DNA from: Clostridium luticellarii
GTDB lineage: Bacteria; Bacillota; Clostridia; Clostridiales; Clostridiaceae
Direction: 5' to 3'
Assembly: GCF_002995845.1 (NCBI RefSeq)
Contig: NZ_PVXP01000005.1
Coordinates: forward strand, 1-64,000
DNA length: 64,000 nucleotides
Below the pieces are notes generated by a model. That model had not been told where the DNA came from, ran no database searches, and saw only the letters and a program-made list of their open reading frames with translations. How positions within the stretch are numbered: position 1 is the stretch's first letter; the number at the start of each line of letters is the position of its first letter. Made by a program: the position numbers and the translations under genes. Below, in pieces: positions 33,954 through 44,368 of this stretch.

Positions 33954-34910
33954 CTAGGCCAAAGCATTTGCTATCCTGTACAATTTATCGTCAAAATGTC
34001 TTGGTACATTTAAAGCTTCATCTATATCCAAATCAATAATTTTTCCATCCTTGATTCCAACCACTCTGGAGGAATCCCCATTTTCCAGCAGTTCTACCGC
34101 CCTGTAACCAAATCTGGAGGCCAATATTCTATCCATACAGCTGGGACTTCCCCCTCTTTGGATATGTCCCAGTTTTGTAGCTCTGGCCTCTATCCCCGTA
34201 ATATCCTGTATTTTTCGTGCAAGGGCTTCAGCACCCCCAATGCCTTCTGCCAGAACTATCAAATTATGCAATTTACCTTTATTTTTTGCTTTCAGCACAT
34301 CTCCACATAATTTGTCCCGATCATACCCTATCTCAGGTAAGATTATATTTTCGGCTCCCCCTGCAAGTCCGGAATAAAGTGCTATATCCCCGCAGTTTCT
34401 TCCCATGACCTCAACAACACTTACCCGCTCGTGGGAAGTGGAGGTATCTCTCAATTTGTTTATGGCATCCAGTACCGTATTTACCGCTGTGTCAAATCCT
34501 ATGGTGAAATCCGTATATGGCAGATCATTATCTATAGTTCCTGGAATTCCAATAGTGGCTACAGACATTTTAGATAATTCCCGGGCTCCTCTGAAGGAAC
34601 CATCTCCTCCAATTACCACCAATCCTTCTACGCCGAATTTTTTCAGCATCTGAACTGCTTTTTTTCTTCCGCTTTCAGTTTTGAACTCTTCACTGCGGGC
34701 AGTCTTCAATATAGTTCCTCCCCTTTGTATAATATCTGCCACACTGCTTCTGTCCATGGATATTATCTCACCGTTTATAAGCCCGCTGTACCCTCTTTCT
34801 ATTCCCATCACAGTAAAATTTTTATCCAGAGCTGTTCTCACTACTGCTCTTATGGCAGCATTCATCCCCGGAGCATCTCCCCCGCTTGTCAATACAGCTA
34901 TTGTTTTCAT
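33954..34910 (-). CDS. pfkA: ATP-dependent 6-phosphofructokinase
   Basis: Phosphorylates fructose 6-phosphate to fructose 1,6-bisphosphate. The 318 residues are the standard bacterial length from [20 protein letters not shown], with GGDGSFRGA (ATP), [14 protein letters not shown] (catalytic Asp) and [19 protein letters not shown]. The start at 34910 is set by SD GGGAGG at seven bases; a longer GTG frame to 34931 is possible but has no ribosome site. It is upstream of pyk and separated from dnaE by a hairpin. Confidence 0.97.
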   Translation of the reverse strand: MKTIAVLTSGGDAPGMNAAIRAVVRTALDKNFTVMGIERGYSGLINGEIISMDRSSVADIIQRGGTILKTARSEEFKTESGRKKAVQMLKKFGVEGLVVIGGDGSFRGARELSKMSVATIGIPGTIDNDLPYTDFTIGFDTAVNTVLDAINKLRDTSTSHERVSVVEVMGRNCGDIALYSGLAGGAENIILPEIGYDRDKLCGDVLKAKNKGKLHNLIVLAEGIGGAEALARKIQDITGIEARATKLGHIQRGGSPSCMDRILASRFGYRAVELLENGDSSRVVGIKDGKIIDLDIDEALNVPRHFDDKLYRIANALA

Positions 34911-35053
34911 ATTAGTACCTCCCACGACCACCGGGACTATTAATGTCCCATATTGATCAAAACCAACATATTATAATTACAACTATGATTATAGCATAGA
35001 ATTACATTTTTTTCAGTATCTTGCCATACTAATTTATAAACTAATTTTAAGAT

Positions 35054-35089
35054 CAGGTGGAGTTCCAAAAAAACACTTTCCTCCACCTG
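35054..35089 (-). terminator. Terminator after dnaE / before pfkA
   Basis: CAGGTGGAG (35054-35062) and CTCCACCTG (35081-35089) pair perfectly over nine bases. It is between pfkA (upstream on the opposite map side) and dnaE; by orientation it ends the transcript from pfkA's upstream neighbour dnaE. Confidence 0.65.
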
Positions 35090-35161
35090 AAAATTGAAAA
35101 CTTGAAAAGAAAATTTTCTCTTTAGTATTTTGTTTATATTACAACTAAAATATACGGATTT

Positions 35162-38100
35162 TTAAATAATTTTTAAATTTTCTTCCCCGAATTTTCTTTT
35201 AAGAACAGCCATGAGCTCGGAACTAGGTTCCACCCACAATTCTCTGTCAAGTCTGAATTTTTTTCTCTCCACTTTTGTACATAAATATACGGGCATATTA
35301 CCTTTATAGCTCGAAAATATGGATTTGATCTCAGATAAAATATTCTTTAAGCTATGTTGATTCTCAATTAAAATGTAGAGTTTGCCTATATCCACTCTCA
35401 CCAGAGATTCCATATTTTCACAGAGAAGTTTGGGATCCTCCTCTTCCCTGACACTTACCCTTCCGCTTATTATAATCATGGAATCATCATAAATCAGATC
35501 CTTGAATTTCTGAAATACCGCTGGAAATATTATTATTTCCATAATTCCATACAGATCTTCTATCTTGGCAAAAGCCATCATATCATTATTTTTGGTTATC
35601 TTCCTGGATACTTCTGAAAGTATCCCTCCAATTATGACTCTATCTCCGTCTTTTACCCTGCTTTCCCCCACAAAACCTTCTTCCAGGGTTTTCGCACTGA
35701 CTATGTCTGATATTCTGGTATCGGTTTGAAGTTTTAAGGTCTTGGCATATTCTTCAAGAGGGTGCCCTGAAAGATAGAGCCCTGTCATCTCTTTTTCCAT
35801 AGCCAGCATGTCTTTTTTCTTGAACTCACCTATTTGGGGATACTGTATTTTTACACTATTCTCTTCAAGCTGGGAGAACAGGCTAACCTGGCCCTTTATA
35901 TTTTTCTTTCTGGAATTTATGATACCGTCAATTACCTTCTCATGTACTGCCACCAGCTGGGATCTGTATACGTTGAAACAGTCAAAAGCACCTGCCTTGA
36001 TAAGACTTTCCACCACTCTCTTATTTATGGAATTCACATCTATATTACTGCAGAAATCAACTAAATCCTTAAATTTACCATGGCGGTTTCTGGATTCAAC
36101 TATGCTGTTTATTATGTTTTCACCCACATTTTTTACAGCAGACAGCCCGAACCTGATACTGTCGTTTTCCACTGTAAATTTAGCATAGCTTTCATTGATA
36201 TCAGGGGGAAGTATTTTTATTTTTTGATTTTTTGCAAATCTTATATAATAGGCAACCTTTTCACTATCCCCTTTTACGCTGTTTAACATTGCTGCTGTAT
36301 ACTCTACCGGATAATAACACATCAAATATGCAGTTTGAAATGCCACCACTGCATAAGCTGCTGCATGAGATTTATTAAAAGCATAGGAGGCAAAATCAAT
36401 CATGGAATCGAATATTTTATTGGCAATAGTTTCGGATATCCCATTTCTTATACATCCGGGAACTTGTATTTTCCCGTTTTCGTCCACTATTCCATATACG
36501 AAATTATGTCTTTCCTCTTCCATAACATGATGTTTCTTTTTGGACATAGCCCTCCTTACAAGATCACTTCTTCCCATAGAATATCCTGCCAGATCCCTCA
36601 CAATCTGCATTACCTGCTCCTGGTACACCATGCATCCATAGGTAACAGAAAGAATATGCTGGAGCTGGGGAGTTATGTACTCAATTTTATCCGTGTTGTT
36701 CTTGTTCTTTATATATTTTGGTATTTCAGACATGGGACCTGGTCTGTAAAGACTTATTCCTGCTATTATGTCCTCCAGTGAATCTGGATTTAGTTCCTTC
36801 ATGAAGGAAGTCATTCCAGGAGACTCAAGTTGAAATACTCCAGTGGTTTTCCCCTGCCCTATCATGGAATATATGGCCTCATCATCATAATCTATACTGT
36901 CCAGATCAATTTCCCTGCCTTTGTCTTTTTTTACCATATCCACCGTATCCCTGAGTACAGTCAAAGTACGGAGTCCCAGAAAATCCATCTTTAAAAGTCC
37001 AAGCTCCTCCAGGGTGTTCATGGTGAATTGAGTCACTACATTATCTTCATTTTTTTGGAGGGGCACGTAGCTCACAAGGGGCTTTGACGCTATTACCACT
37101 CCCGCAGCATGGGTGGAAGTGTGCCTTGGAAGCCCTTCAAGAGACCTTGCCACATCTATGAGTTCCTTAGTCCTCGGCTCAGCTTCATAGGCTTCCTTGA
37201 ATTCAGGATTCATCTCAAGAGCTTTATCTATAGTTATATTTAAAACTGAAGGAATCATTTTAGCTATTCTGTCCACTTCTCCATAGGAATAATTCATGGC
37301 TCTTCCCACATCTCTTATGACTGCCCTGGCTGCCATGGTTCCGAAGGTTATAATCTGTGACACATTGTGTTTCCCATATTTTCTGACCACATAATCTATA
37401 ACCTCTCCACGTCTTTCATAGCAAAAGTCACTGTCAATATCCGGCATGGAAACCCTCTCCGGATTCAAAAAACGTTCAAAAATAAGATTGTATTTTATGG
37501 GATCTATCTTTGTAATTCCAAGGGTATAGGCAACTATGGAACCTGCTCCGCTTCCCCTGCCAGGACCCGTCATAATCTTGCTTTCCCGTGCAAATCTTAT
37601 AAAATCCCAGACTATGAGAAAGTAATCCACATATCCCATGGACTTTATTACGCCAAGTTCATATTCAAGTCTGTCTTTTAATTTTTCAGTTATATTTTCA
37701 TATCTTTTCTGAAGTCCGCTGTAACACAGATCTTTCAGATAGGTATAGGCATCTGTTCCCTCCGGGAGAGGAAATTTGGGGAGTTTTGACTTATGAAATT
37801 CATAGTCAAAATTACATTCTTCTGCTATCTTAACCGTATTTTCCAGTGCTTCAGGCACATTTGAAAACATCTTGTACATTTCTTCTGGAGATTTCAGATA
37901 AAATTCATCTGAAGGATATCTCATTCTGTCCTCTTCATCTACAGTTTTTCCCGTCTGTATACAGAGCAGTATATCATGAGCTCTGTAATCCTCTTTTCTT
38001 ATATAATGGACATCATTGGTAGCCACCAGGGGAATATCAAGCTCTTTGGACATGGCCATCAGCTGATCATTGACTTTAAGCTGCTGCTCCATTCCATGAT

Positions 38101-38635
38101 ACTGAAGTTCAAGGTAAAAACCATCCTCGAATGTGTCTTTGTAAAACAGCGCTGCATTCCTGGCAGTATTTAGATCATCCTTTAATATATTTGCCTGCAC
38201 CTCACCACCCAGGCAGGCACTTAAAGCTATGATACCGCTGCTGTGGGATTTCAAATAATCATGATCCACCCGTGGTTTATAATAGAATCCTTCAATTGAG
38301 GCAGTTGAAACTATCTCCATCAGGTTTTTATATCCCTCTTCATTTTTTACAAGAAGGACGAGATGATAGTTTTCATTTTTTCCATTATTCTGTTTTATAT
38401 GCATATCTCCCTGTGACACGTATATCTCACAGCCTATTATGGGTTTAATCCCCTGAGCCCTGGCCTCCTTATAAAAATCCACACATCCATACATGACCCC
38501 GTGATCTGTTATAGCCATACTATCCATTCCCAATTCCCTGGCCCTTGCTATAAGCTCCGGAATCTTGGCTGAAGAGTCCAGAAGGGAGTATCCCGTATGC
38601 TGGTGCAGACTCACCCACTTACACTTTTTCTCCAT
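35162..38635 (-). CDS. dnaE: DNA polymerase III alpha subunit (DnaE)
   Basis: Replicative DNA polymerase, C family. The 1157 residues start with a PHP domain (VSLHQHTGYSLLDSSAKI, SMAITDHGVMYG, ALSACLGGEV). The polymerase active site has GPGRGSGAGSIVAY and PDIDSDF, and helix-hairpin-helix and OB-fold (FAKIEDLYGIMEIIIFP) regions follow. Length matches DnaE1-type enzymes. It is downstream of the DRTGG/CBS regulator, and SD GGGAGG is ten bases before ATG. No defect. Confidence 0.96.
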   Translation of the reverse strand: MEKKCKWVSLHQHTGYSLLDSSAKIPELIARARELGMDSMAITDHGVMYGCVDFYKEARAQGIKPIIGCEIYVSQGDMHIKQNNGKNENYHLVLLVKNEEGYKNLMEIVSTASIEGFYYKPRVDHDYLKSHSSGIIALSACLGGEVQANILKDDLNTARNAALFYKDTFEDGFYLELQYHGMEQQLKVNDQLMAMSKELDIPLVATNDVHYIRKEDYRAHDILLCIQTGKTVDEEDRMRYPSDEFYLKSPEEMYKMFSNVPEALENTVKIAEECNFDYEFHKSKLPKFPLPEGTDAYTYLKDLCYSGLQKRYENITEKLKDRLEYELGVIKSMGYVDYFLIVWDFIRFARESKIMTGPGRGSGAGSIVAYTLGITKIDPIKYNLIFERFLNPERVSMPDIDSDFCYERRGEVIDYVVRKYGKHNVSQIITFGTMAARAVIRDVGRAMNYSYGEVDRIAKMIPSVLNITIDKALEMNPEFKEAYEAEPRTKELIDVARSLEGLPRHTSTHAAGVVIASKPLVSYVPLQKNEDNVVTQFTMNTLEELGLLKMDFLGLRTLTVLRDTVDMVKKDKGREIDLDSIDYDDEAIYSMIGQGKTTGVFQLESPGMTSFMKELNPDSLEDIIAGISLYRPGPMSEIPKYIKNKNNTDKIEYITPQLQHILSVTYGCMVYQEQVMQIVRDLAGYSMGRSDLVRRAMSKKKHHVMEEERHNFVYGIVDENGKIQVPGCIRNGISETIANKIFDSMIDFASYAFNKSHAAAYAVVAFQTAYLMCYYPVEYTAAMLNSVKGDSEKVAYYIRFAKNQKIKILPPDINESYAKFTVENDSIRFGLSAVKNVGENIINSIVESRNRHGKFKDLVDFCSNIDVNSINKRVVESLIKAGAFDCFNVYRSQLVAVHEKVIDGIINSRKKNIKGQVSLFSQLEENSVKIQYPQIGEFKKKDMLAMEKEMTGLYLSGHPLEEYAKTLKLQTDTRISDIVSAKTLEEGFVGESRVKDGDRVIIGGILSEVSRKITKNNDMMAFAKIEDLYGIMEIIIFPAVFQKFKDLIYDDSMIIISGRVSVREEEDPKLLCENMESLVRVDIGKLYILIENQHSLKNILSEIKSIFSSYKGNMPVYLCTKVERKKFRLDRELWVEPSSELMAVLKRKFGEENLKII

Positions 38636-38677
38636 AATCCATTACCTCCCTCTGCCTTCATGAGCAAATACCGACGG

Positions 38678-39982
38678 TCACCTTCTTATCATTCTTGCAG
38701 ATAAAATGCATTTTCCGACTATATCCTTCTTCCCGTCAAACATATCTACTTCCACCTTGCAGTAATTTATACCCTCATCTATAATATTCACATATATATT
38801 AATATCACTGTCCATCTGCACTGGATTCATAAAATAGGTATTTATACTGTCCACCAATATATTGGCCTTGTTTTTCTGTCTCAAAATCATAATCGCCATA
38901 GTAGACAGAAGCATATTGAGTGTGCTCCAGGAAGCAGTTCCTATGGGATCCAGCATTTCAGGAGTTATCTTTCCCGTAAAATGAGCTACATCATCTTCAA
39001 TATTGAACTCAAATTCCTTCAATATGGAATCTTCCAGCGTCTCACCGGCTTGTGGCTGTCTTGCCATGTACTGAAGTGCCTTTATTACATCTCTTCTGGT
39101 TATAACGCCCTTCAGTTTTTTACCTTTTACTACAGGGAAAAGTTCTATACCTTCCCATCCCATTATATGAGCTGCATAAGCTACTGTAGTTTTAGGCGTC
39201 ACCGTGATGGGATCCTTGTGCATTACTTTACTCACCGGATCACTGTCTGTATGATGATTTGACAGATCCTTTAAAGATACAATCCCAACTACCTTTTTAT
39301 CACTGTCCACTATGGGATATCTCTCATGCTTGACCTGCTGCATTATCTTTTTCCATTTCTCCACCGTGTCTGTAATTTCCAGGTAGCAGGGACTGTCTTC
39401 CATTATATCCTCTACCAGAATTATGTCCTTCTTTATTAGATTTTCAGAAATAGCCCTGTTTATCATACTTGCCACAGTGAAGGTGTCATAACTGCTGGAT
39501 ATTATGGGAAGGCACTTCTCATTGGCCAGCTCCTTTATTTCATTGCTGCATCCAAAGCCTCCGGTTATGAGAACTCCTGCATCATTTAAAAGTGCAAGCT
39601 TTTGTGCTTCTTCTCTGTTTCCTATTATAACCAGGCAGTCCTTTCTTATATACTGCTTCATGGCTTCTATTGTCATTGCGCCTATTATAAAACTATGAAG
39701 CATTTTATGTATTCCATTTTTACCGCCCAGCAGACTTCCATCCACCACGTTTATAACTTCACCATAGGTCAACGACTCAATATTTTTCTTTTCAACTTTT
39801 TCTATTCTAACCGTTCCAACCCTTGGAATAGTAGTAACTATACCCAAGGTGTCGGAATCTTTTATAGCCCTGTATGCCGTTCCATCGCTGACACCCAGTT
39901 CACTGGCTATGCTTCTCACTGAAATCTTGGTGCCAACTTCCAGTGAAAGTATATATTTTATTATATCCTCATGCTTAGACAT
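38678..39982 (-). CDS. DRTGG/CBS-domain HTH regulator (YtoI-like)
   Basis: A 434-residue modular protein. An N-terminal helix-turn-helix (SVRSIASELGVSDGTAYRAI) is followed by a DRTGG domain (~85-180), two CBS domains (~195-310; MHKDPITVTPKTTVAYAAHI) and a C-terminal hot-dog thioesterase-like domain. The architecture is that of YtoI of Bacillus. CBS and DRTGG domains usually bind adenine nucleotides such as c-di-AMP or ATP, so it may sense nucleotides and regulate transcription; the targets are unknown. Conserved next to dnaE and whiA in clostridia. Confidence 0.88.
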   Translation of the reverse strand: MSKHEDIIKYILSLEVGTKISVRSIASELGVSDGTAYRAIKDSDTLGIVTTIPRVGTVRIEKVEKKNIESLTYGEVINVVDGSLLGGKNGIHKMLHSFIIGAMTIEAMKQYIRKDCLVIIGNREEAQKLALLNDAGVLITGGFGCSNEIKELANEKCLPIISSSYDTFTVASMINRAISENLIKKDIILVEDIMEDSPCYLEITDTVEKWKKIMQQVKHERYPIVDSDKKVVGIVSLKDLSNHHTDSDPVSKVMHKDPITVTPKTTVAYAAHIMGWEGIELFPVVKGKKLKGVITRRDVIKALQYMARQPQAGETLEDSILKEFEFNIEDDVAHFTGKITPEMLDPIGTASWSTLNMLLSTMAIMILRQKNKANILVDSINTYFMNPVQMDSDINIYVNIIDEGINYCKVEVDMFDGKKDIVGKCILSARMIRR

Positions 39983-39993
39983 ATCTTCCCCTC

Positions 39994-40944
39994 CTACTTT
40001 TCTTTCCTAAGTTCCCCCGCTATTTTTTCAATTCTTCTCAATCTATGGTTTACTCCTGACTTTCCCACTTTTGGGCTCAGCATCTCGCCTAATTCCTTTA
40101 GAGACTCATCTGGATAATTTAATCTAAGCTCTGCAATCTCTCTTAAATTTTTAGGCAGCCTGCTTAACCCTATTTTCCTCTGTATAAGTTTTATACTTTC
40201 CGCCTGCCTTACCGATGCATTTACAGTTTTACTCAGATTTGCAGTTTCACAATTCACAAGCCTATTTACGTTATTTCTCATTTCCTTCATTATTCTTATA
40301 TTTTCCAGTTTTAAAAGTGCCGAGTAAGCCCCTATTATATTTAAAAGATCTACTATCTGTTCTCCTTCTTTAATATACACAATAAAGCTGTTCTTTCGCT
40401 GTATTACCTTGGAATTCAATCCATATTCATTTATAAGACTGCTTAGATCCTCTGCATATACATCGTTGTGAGTTACAAATTCCAGATGATAAGTTTTTTC
40501 AGGATTGCTGATGCTGCCTCCTCCCAAAAATGCTCCCCTTATATATGCTCTTTTAAGCAAATCAGTGGCTACTATATTTTTGGGTATGCTGTAATCCAGA
40601 GAAAATGCATCTTCTTCCTCCTTTAAAATCCCCACTTCCTTGAGCAGTGATCTCACACTCTCATTCTCCGTTATAATTACCTCATATACATTGTTTTTCT
40701 TCAGAGAATTGCTCTTTTTTACCAGTATCTTTGTATGTATATTGAATTTATTCTTTAATATTTTGAAAAGAAATCTTGTGGTAGATGCATTTTCCGTAAT
40801 TATCTTAAAGCCAAATTTTCCTATCCCCCCTAAAAGCAAAGTTCCGCTTACTTTCATTATTGCAGACAATTCTGCCGCAGCTTCTTCCCTGCTTATATTC
40901 GTATACCTGCTGATTTCATTTTTTACCTTCAACGAAAATGACAT
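39994..40944 (-). CDS. whiA: WhiA, DNA-binding regulator of division
   Basis: A 316-residue protein with the two-part LAGLIDADG-like N-terminal region (AYIRGAFLGGGSISNPEKTYHLEF) and a C-terminal HTH (ELRLNYPDESLKELGEMLSP, then KSGVNHRLRRIEKI). WhiA controls cell division and chromosome segregation in Gram-positives. It is 14 bases downstream of yvcK, in the standard rapZ-yvcK-whiA operon. Confidence 0.96.
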   Translation of the reverse strand: MSFSLKVKNEISRYTNISREEAAAELSAIMKVSGTLLLGGIGKFGFKIITENASTTRFLFKILKNKFNIHTKILVKKSNSLKKNNVYEVIITENESVRSLLKEVGILKEEEDAFSLDYSIPKNIVATDLLKRAYIRGAFLGGGSISNPEKTYHLEFVTHNDVYAEDLSSLINEYGLNSKVIQRKNSFIVYIKEGEQIVDLLNIIGAYSALLKLENIRIMKEMRNNVNRLVNCETANLSKTVNASVRQAESIKLIQRKIGLSRLPKNLREIAELRLNYPDESLKELGEMLSPKVGKSGVNHRLRRIEKIAGELRKEK

Positions 40945-40958
40945 ATCCGTTCTCCCAT

Positions 40959-42287
40959 TTATCTCTTAATTTCCTTCAATCTCTCCGACAAATAGAAATA
41001 TTCTATTATCTTTTTTCTGTCATATAAAAGTTTTTTGTCCATAATTGTCTCTATCAATATAGAGGCCAATTTTTCAGAATTATGCCTTATGAGTCCATTT
41101 TGGGCACTTATAAAATCACCTTCTATGGCTTTTACTCCCAGTGAGGATATTGCATCCTCATTTATTTTAACTAGATGGGATTCTTCCTCTTTATATTTTC
41201 CTTCCAGCTCACTGTCTATTTTGCCCACATTCACAATTACATAATCCATTATACCGCTTCCCACATGATCAAAAATGGCTTTTATATGATCTTCCACCGA
41301 AAATCCATCTGTCTCACCGGGCTGGGTCATTATATTCGATACGTAAAGCTTTATGGCACTGGTATTTCGCACAGCATCTGCTATATCCTTCACTAAAAGA
41401 TTAGGAATAATACTTGTATAGAGACTTCCCGGCCCCAATATTACAGCATCTGCTTCAGCTATTGCATCTACTGCTTCCTTCAAAGGCCTTGCATTACCAG
41501 GCTCTATAAATATCCTGTCTATAACGGTGTTCTGCTCAATGGCCTCTCTTGGAATATTGGATTCGCCTTCCACAATAGATCCGTTCTTCAGCTTTGCCTT
41601 TAAAACCAGATTATCCAGAGTGACAGGCATCACCTTCCCGGTTACTGCAAGAACAGAACTCATCTTATGTACAGCTTCCTCAAAATTTGCCGATATCCCG
41701 TCCATGGCTGCCAGAAATAGATTCCCAAAACTCTGATTTTTAAGTCTTCCATCCTTGAATCTGTACTGAAGCAAATCCTCCATAAGAGGTTCGGTATCCG
41801 CAAGAGAAAGTATACAATTTCTTATATCACCCGGCGGGAGCATGCCCAAATCCTCCCTGAGATCTCCGGAACCGCCGCCGTCATCTGCCACAGTTACTAC
41901 CGCGGTTATATTCGAAGTATAGTACTTGAGTCCTCTAAGCATGGTTGAAAGTCCTGTGCCGCCGCCTATAGCTACAATTTTAGGTCCTTTTACCAAAAGA
42001 CGCTTTTCATATATGAGGTTTTCCAATTTTTTAGAATCCAGAGATACACTTAAATACCCCTTGTTTATCAAGGCTATTATAGAGCGCATTCCCTGGGTTA
42101 TAGAAATATACACTACAAAAATTCCCGATACAATTAAAAACATATAAAAGCAGATGTAATAAAAACTGTAGAATCTTCTATTTACAAATTCTATTACTCC
42201 AAATATTATGAACAACACTCCCATGGCTCCAAGCATGACCCATCTTTTAACTTTTATACCGGGCCTGAGCCAATCTACAATCTTCAT
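40959..42287 (-). CDS. yvcK: YvcK/GlmR gluconeogenesis factor with N-terminal membrane helices
   Basis: The 442-residue protein binds UDP-GlcNAc and helps direct carbon into cell-wall precursors (GlmR). Residues ~17-75 contain two hydrophobic helices, which the soluble B. subtilis form lacks, but which are common in clostridial members. The conserved core follows: [53 protein letters not shown], and the [13 protein letters not shown] region. It overlaps rapZ by four bases (ATGA). Confidence 0.95.
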   Translation of the reverse strand: MKIVDWLRPGIKVKRWVMLGAMGVLFIIFGVIEFVNRRFYSFYYICFYMFLIVSGIFVVYISITQGMRSIIALINKGYLSVSLDSKKLENLIYEKRLLVKGPKIVAIGGGTGLSTMLRGLKYYTSNITAVVTVADDGGGSGDLREDLGMLPPGDIRNCILSLADTEPLMEDLLQYRFKDGRLKNQSFGNLFLAAMDGISANFEEAVHKMSSVLAVTGKVMPVTLDNLVLKAKLKNGSIVEGESNIPREAIEQNTVIDRIFIEPGNARPLKEAVDAIAEADAVILGPGSLYTSIIPNLLVKDIADAVRNTSAIKLYVSNIMTQPGETDGFSVEDHIKAIFDHVGSGIMDYVIVNVGKIDSELEGKYKEEESHLVKINEDAISSLGVKAIEGDFISAQNGLIRHNSEKLASILIETIMDKKLLYDRKKIIEYFYLSERLKEIKR

Positions 42288-43171
42288 AGTTTTTTACCAC
42301 CTTTATTATTTACATCTTCCTCAATATCTCTGTGGTCTATATTGACTTTATGTCCGTTAGCCTTCAGCCTTTTATAGATATCATTGGCAATAGTAACAGA
42401 ACGGTGCCTTCCGCCAGTACATCCTATAGATACGATAAGCTGCCTTTTACCCTCTTTAAGATAATTTGGAATTAAAAATTCCAGCATATCCTCCAGCTTA
42501 TCTATAAATATCTCTGTCTCTTTAAAACTCATTATATATTCAATCACAGGCCCATCCTTCCCTGAATATTTTTTTAATTCAGGAATATAGAAGGGATTGG
42601 GCAGAAATCTTACATCAAACACCAAGTCTGAATCCACGGGTATACCATACTTAAAGCCAAAAGAAAGCACCGTTATCATCAGTTGGGTCTCCATCTGACC
42701 TTCCTCCGAGTATATTTTTGTTATTTGTTCCCTGAGTTCTCTTGTTGCAAGGTTTGAAGTATCTATTATGTTGTCCGCCCTGTCTTTTATATCTCTGAGC
42801 CTGTTTCTCTCCCTAAGTATACCTTTTAAAATTCTCCCGTCAGGAGCCAATGGATGCTTTCTTCTGGATTCTTTAAATCTTTTGACAAGGACCTCATCTG
42901 AAGCATCCAAAAACAGTATTTCATACTTGTATCCTTCTTTTTTTATATAATTCAGGCTTTCAAATATATCATCAAAAAACTGCCCTCCTCTTATATCTAT
43001 TACCAAAGCTATTTTATCTATTTTACCATCGGTTTGATAACAGGCCTCTGCAAATTTAGGTATAAGGGTAGGGGGAAGATTATCCACACAAAAAAAACCT
43101 AAATCTTCCAAGCTCCTTACCGCCTGAGTTTTCCCAGCTCCGGATAATCCTGTAACTATAACAAATCTCAT
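42284..43171 (-). CDS. rapZ: RNase adapter protein RapZ (YvcJ)
   Basis: The 295-residue nucleotide-binding protein has a P-loop ([20 protein letters not shown]) and a Walker B ([11 protein letters not shown]), plus the C-terminal domain [16 protein letters not shown]. In E. coli it guides RNase E to GlmZ, whereas in Gram-positives YvcJ is a GTPase of unclear function. The start at 43171 follows SD GGTGGAGG; the upstream 11 codons lack an SD. It heads the operon rapZ-yvcK-whiA-DRTGG-dnaE. Confidence 0.95.
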   Translation of the reverse strand: MRFVIVTGLSGAGKTQAVRSLEDLGFFCVDNLPPTLIPKFAEACYQTDGKIDKIALVIDIRGGQFFDDIFESLNYIKKEGYKYEILFLDASDEVLVKRFKESRRKHPLAPDGRILKGILRERNRLRDIKDRADNIIDTSNLATRELREQITKIYSEEGQMETQLMITVLSFGFKYGIPVDSDLVFDVRFLPNPFYIPELKKYSGKDGPVIEYIMSFKETEIFIDKLEDMLEFLIPNYLKEGKRQLIVSIGCTGGRHRSVTIANDIYKRLKANGHKVNIDHRDIEEDVNNKGGKKL

Positions 43172-43282
43172 GGACGCATCCCTCCACCAACAAATATTCA
43201 GCATTACTGTATAAAATCTACTTATGTAAACTTACTTTTTTTAATTATAGCACAATGGATGGGAAGAATAAATATAGCTAAA

Positions 43283-43320
43283 GTGGAGAATCAAATGCAG
43301 TGCCAGCACCAATTCTCCAC
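43283..43320 (-). terminator. Hairpin between murB and rapZ
   Basis: GTGGAGAAT and ATTCTCCAC pair perfectly (43283-43291, 43312-43320) with a 20-base loop; a weak T-rich tail follows on the minus strand. It is the likely end of the murB transcript. Confidence 0.55.
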
Positions 43321-43342
43321 CTATTCGAAAAAAATTTTGTAT

Positions 43343-44257
43343 TTAGTCTTCTCCTATAATCCTGACTTCAGTATAAAGATCTACATTGAACTTTTCTTTT
43401 ACCCTGTCCTGTACAACCTTTATCAAATTCAAAATATCACTGGCAGTAGCATTACCTCTGTTTATTATAAATCCTGAATGTTTTTCTGAAACCTGGGCGT
43501 CTCCAACACTCTCACCCTTTAAGCCGCTGTCTTCTATAAGTTTGGCCGCGAAATGGCCCGCCGGCCTTTTAAAAGTACTTCCTGCAGATGCATATTCCAG
43601 CGGCTGTTTTTCACTTCTTCTTCTATTTAAATCATCTATACGGTTTTCTATCTTTTGGTATTCCCCCTTTTCCAAATTAAATGCCACTTCCAAAATGGTA
43701 TACCCATACATTAATATGGAACTCATCCTGTATCCCAGCTTTAACTCCTCTTTATTCAGTATTCTAACATCTCCACAGTTGTCTACAACTTTTGCACTTT
43801 CTATTACATTGGAAATCTCACCATTGTAGGCTCCTGCATTCATTGTAACCGCTCCCCCTACACTTCCGGGAATTCCACAGGCAAATTCAAGTCCCGTCAA
43901 ACTGTTATTCAAAGCTGCAGCGGAGATATCTTTAAGAGATGTTCCGCTTCCAGCAGTAATCCTGTTTCCCTCAACTTTAATATGATTCAACTTTATAAGT
44001 TTAATTATTATGCCTCTTATTCCTCCGTCCTTTACAAGCAAGTTGGAACCATTTCCCATTATATAAAAGGGTATTTTTTTTCCCCCGCACAATTTTATTA
44101 CATCTACCACCTGTTGAAAATTCCTGGGGGTAATGAGTATATCTACAGGTCCCCCCACCTTAAAAGAAGTATGATATTTCATAGGTTCATCTATTTTTAT
44201 ATCCTCTTCATCCAATATTTTTCTTAAATTTACAGCAAAACTTTTAAACTTATTCAT
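43343..44257 (-). CDS. murB: UDP-N-acetylenolpyruvoylglucosamine reductase (MurB)
   Basis: FAD enzyme that reduces UDP-GlcNAc-enolpyruvate to UDP-MurNAc in the cytoplasm. The 304 residues show type IIa features: [17 protein letters not shown] (FAD), [44 protein letters not shown] (catalytic Ser) and [19 protein letters not shown]. It is well separated from uvrC (111 bases) and rapZ. Confidence 0.97.
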   Translation of the reverse strand: MNKFKSFAVNLRKILDEEDIKIDEPMKYHTSFKVGGPVDILITPRNFQQVVDVIKLCGGKKIPFYIMGNGSNLLVKDGGIRGIIIKLIKLNHIKVEGNRITAGSGTSLKDISAAALNNSLTGLEFACGIPGSVGGAVTMNAGAYNGEISNVIESAKVVDNCGDVRILNKEELKLGYRMSSILMYGYTILEVAFNLEKGEYQKIENRIDDLNRRRSEKQPLEYASAGSTFKRPAGHFAAKLIEDSGLKGESVGDAQVSEKHSGFIINRGNATASDILNLIKVVQDRVKEKFNVDLYTEVRIIGED

Positions 44258-44368
44258 TGTAAGTATTCTCCTCGAAAATTAAAATTAAGTATTATATTTA
44301 GTATAATGTATGTATAATACTTAATCAAGAATTATACATTCATATATATTACATTCTACCCATTAAGT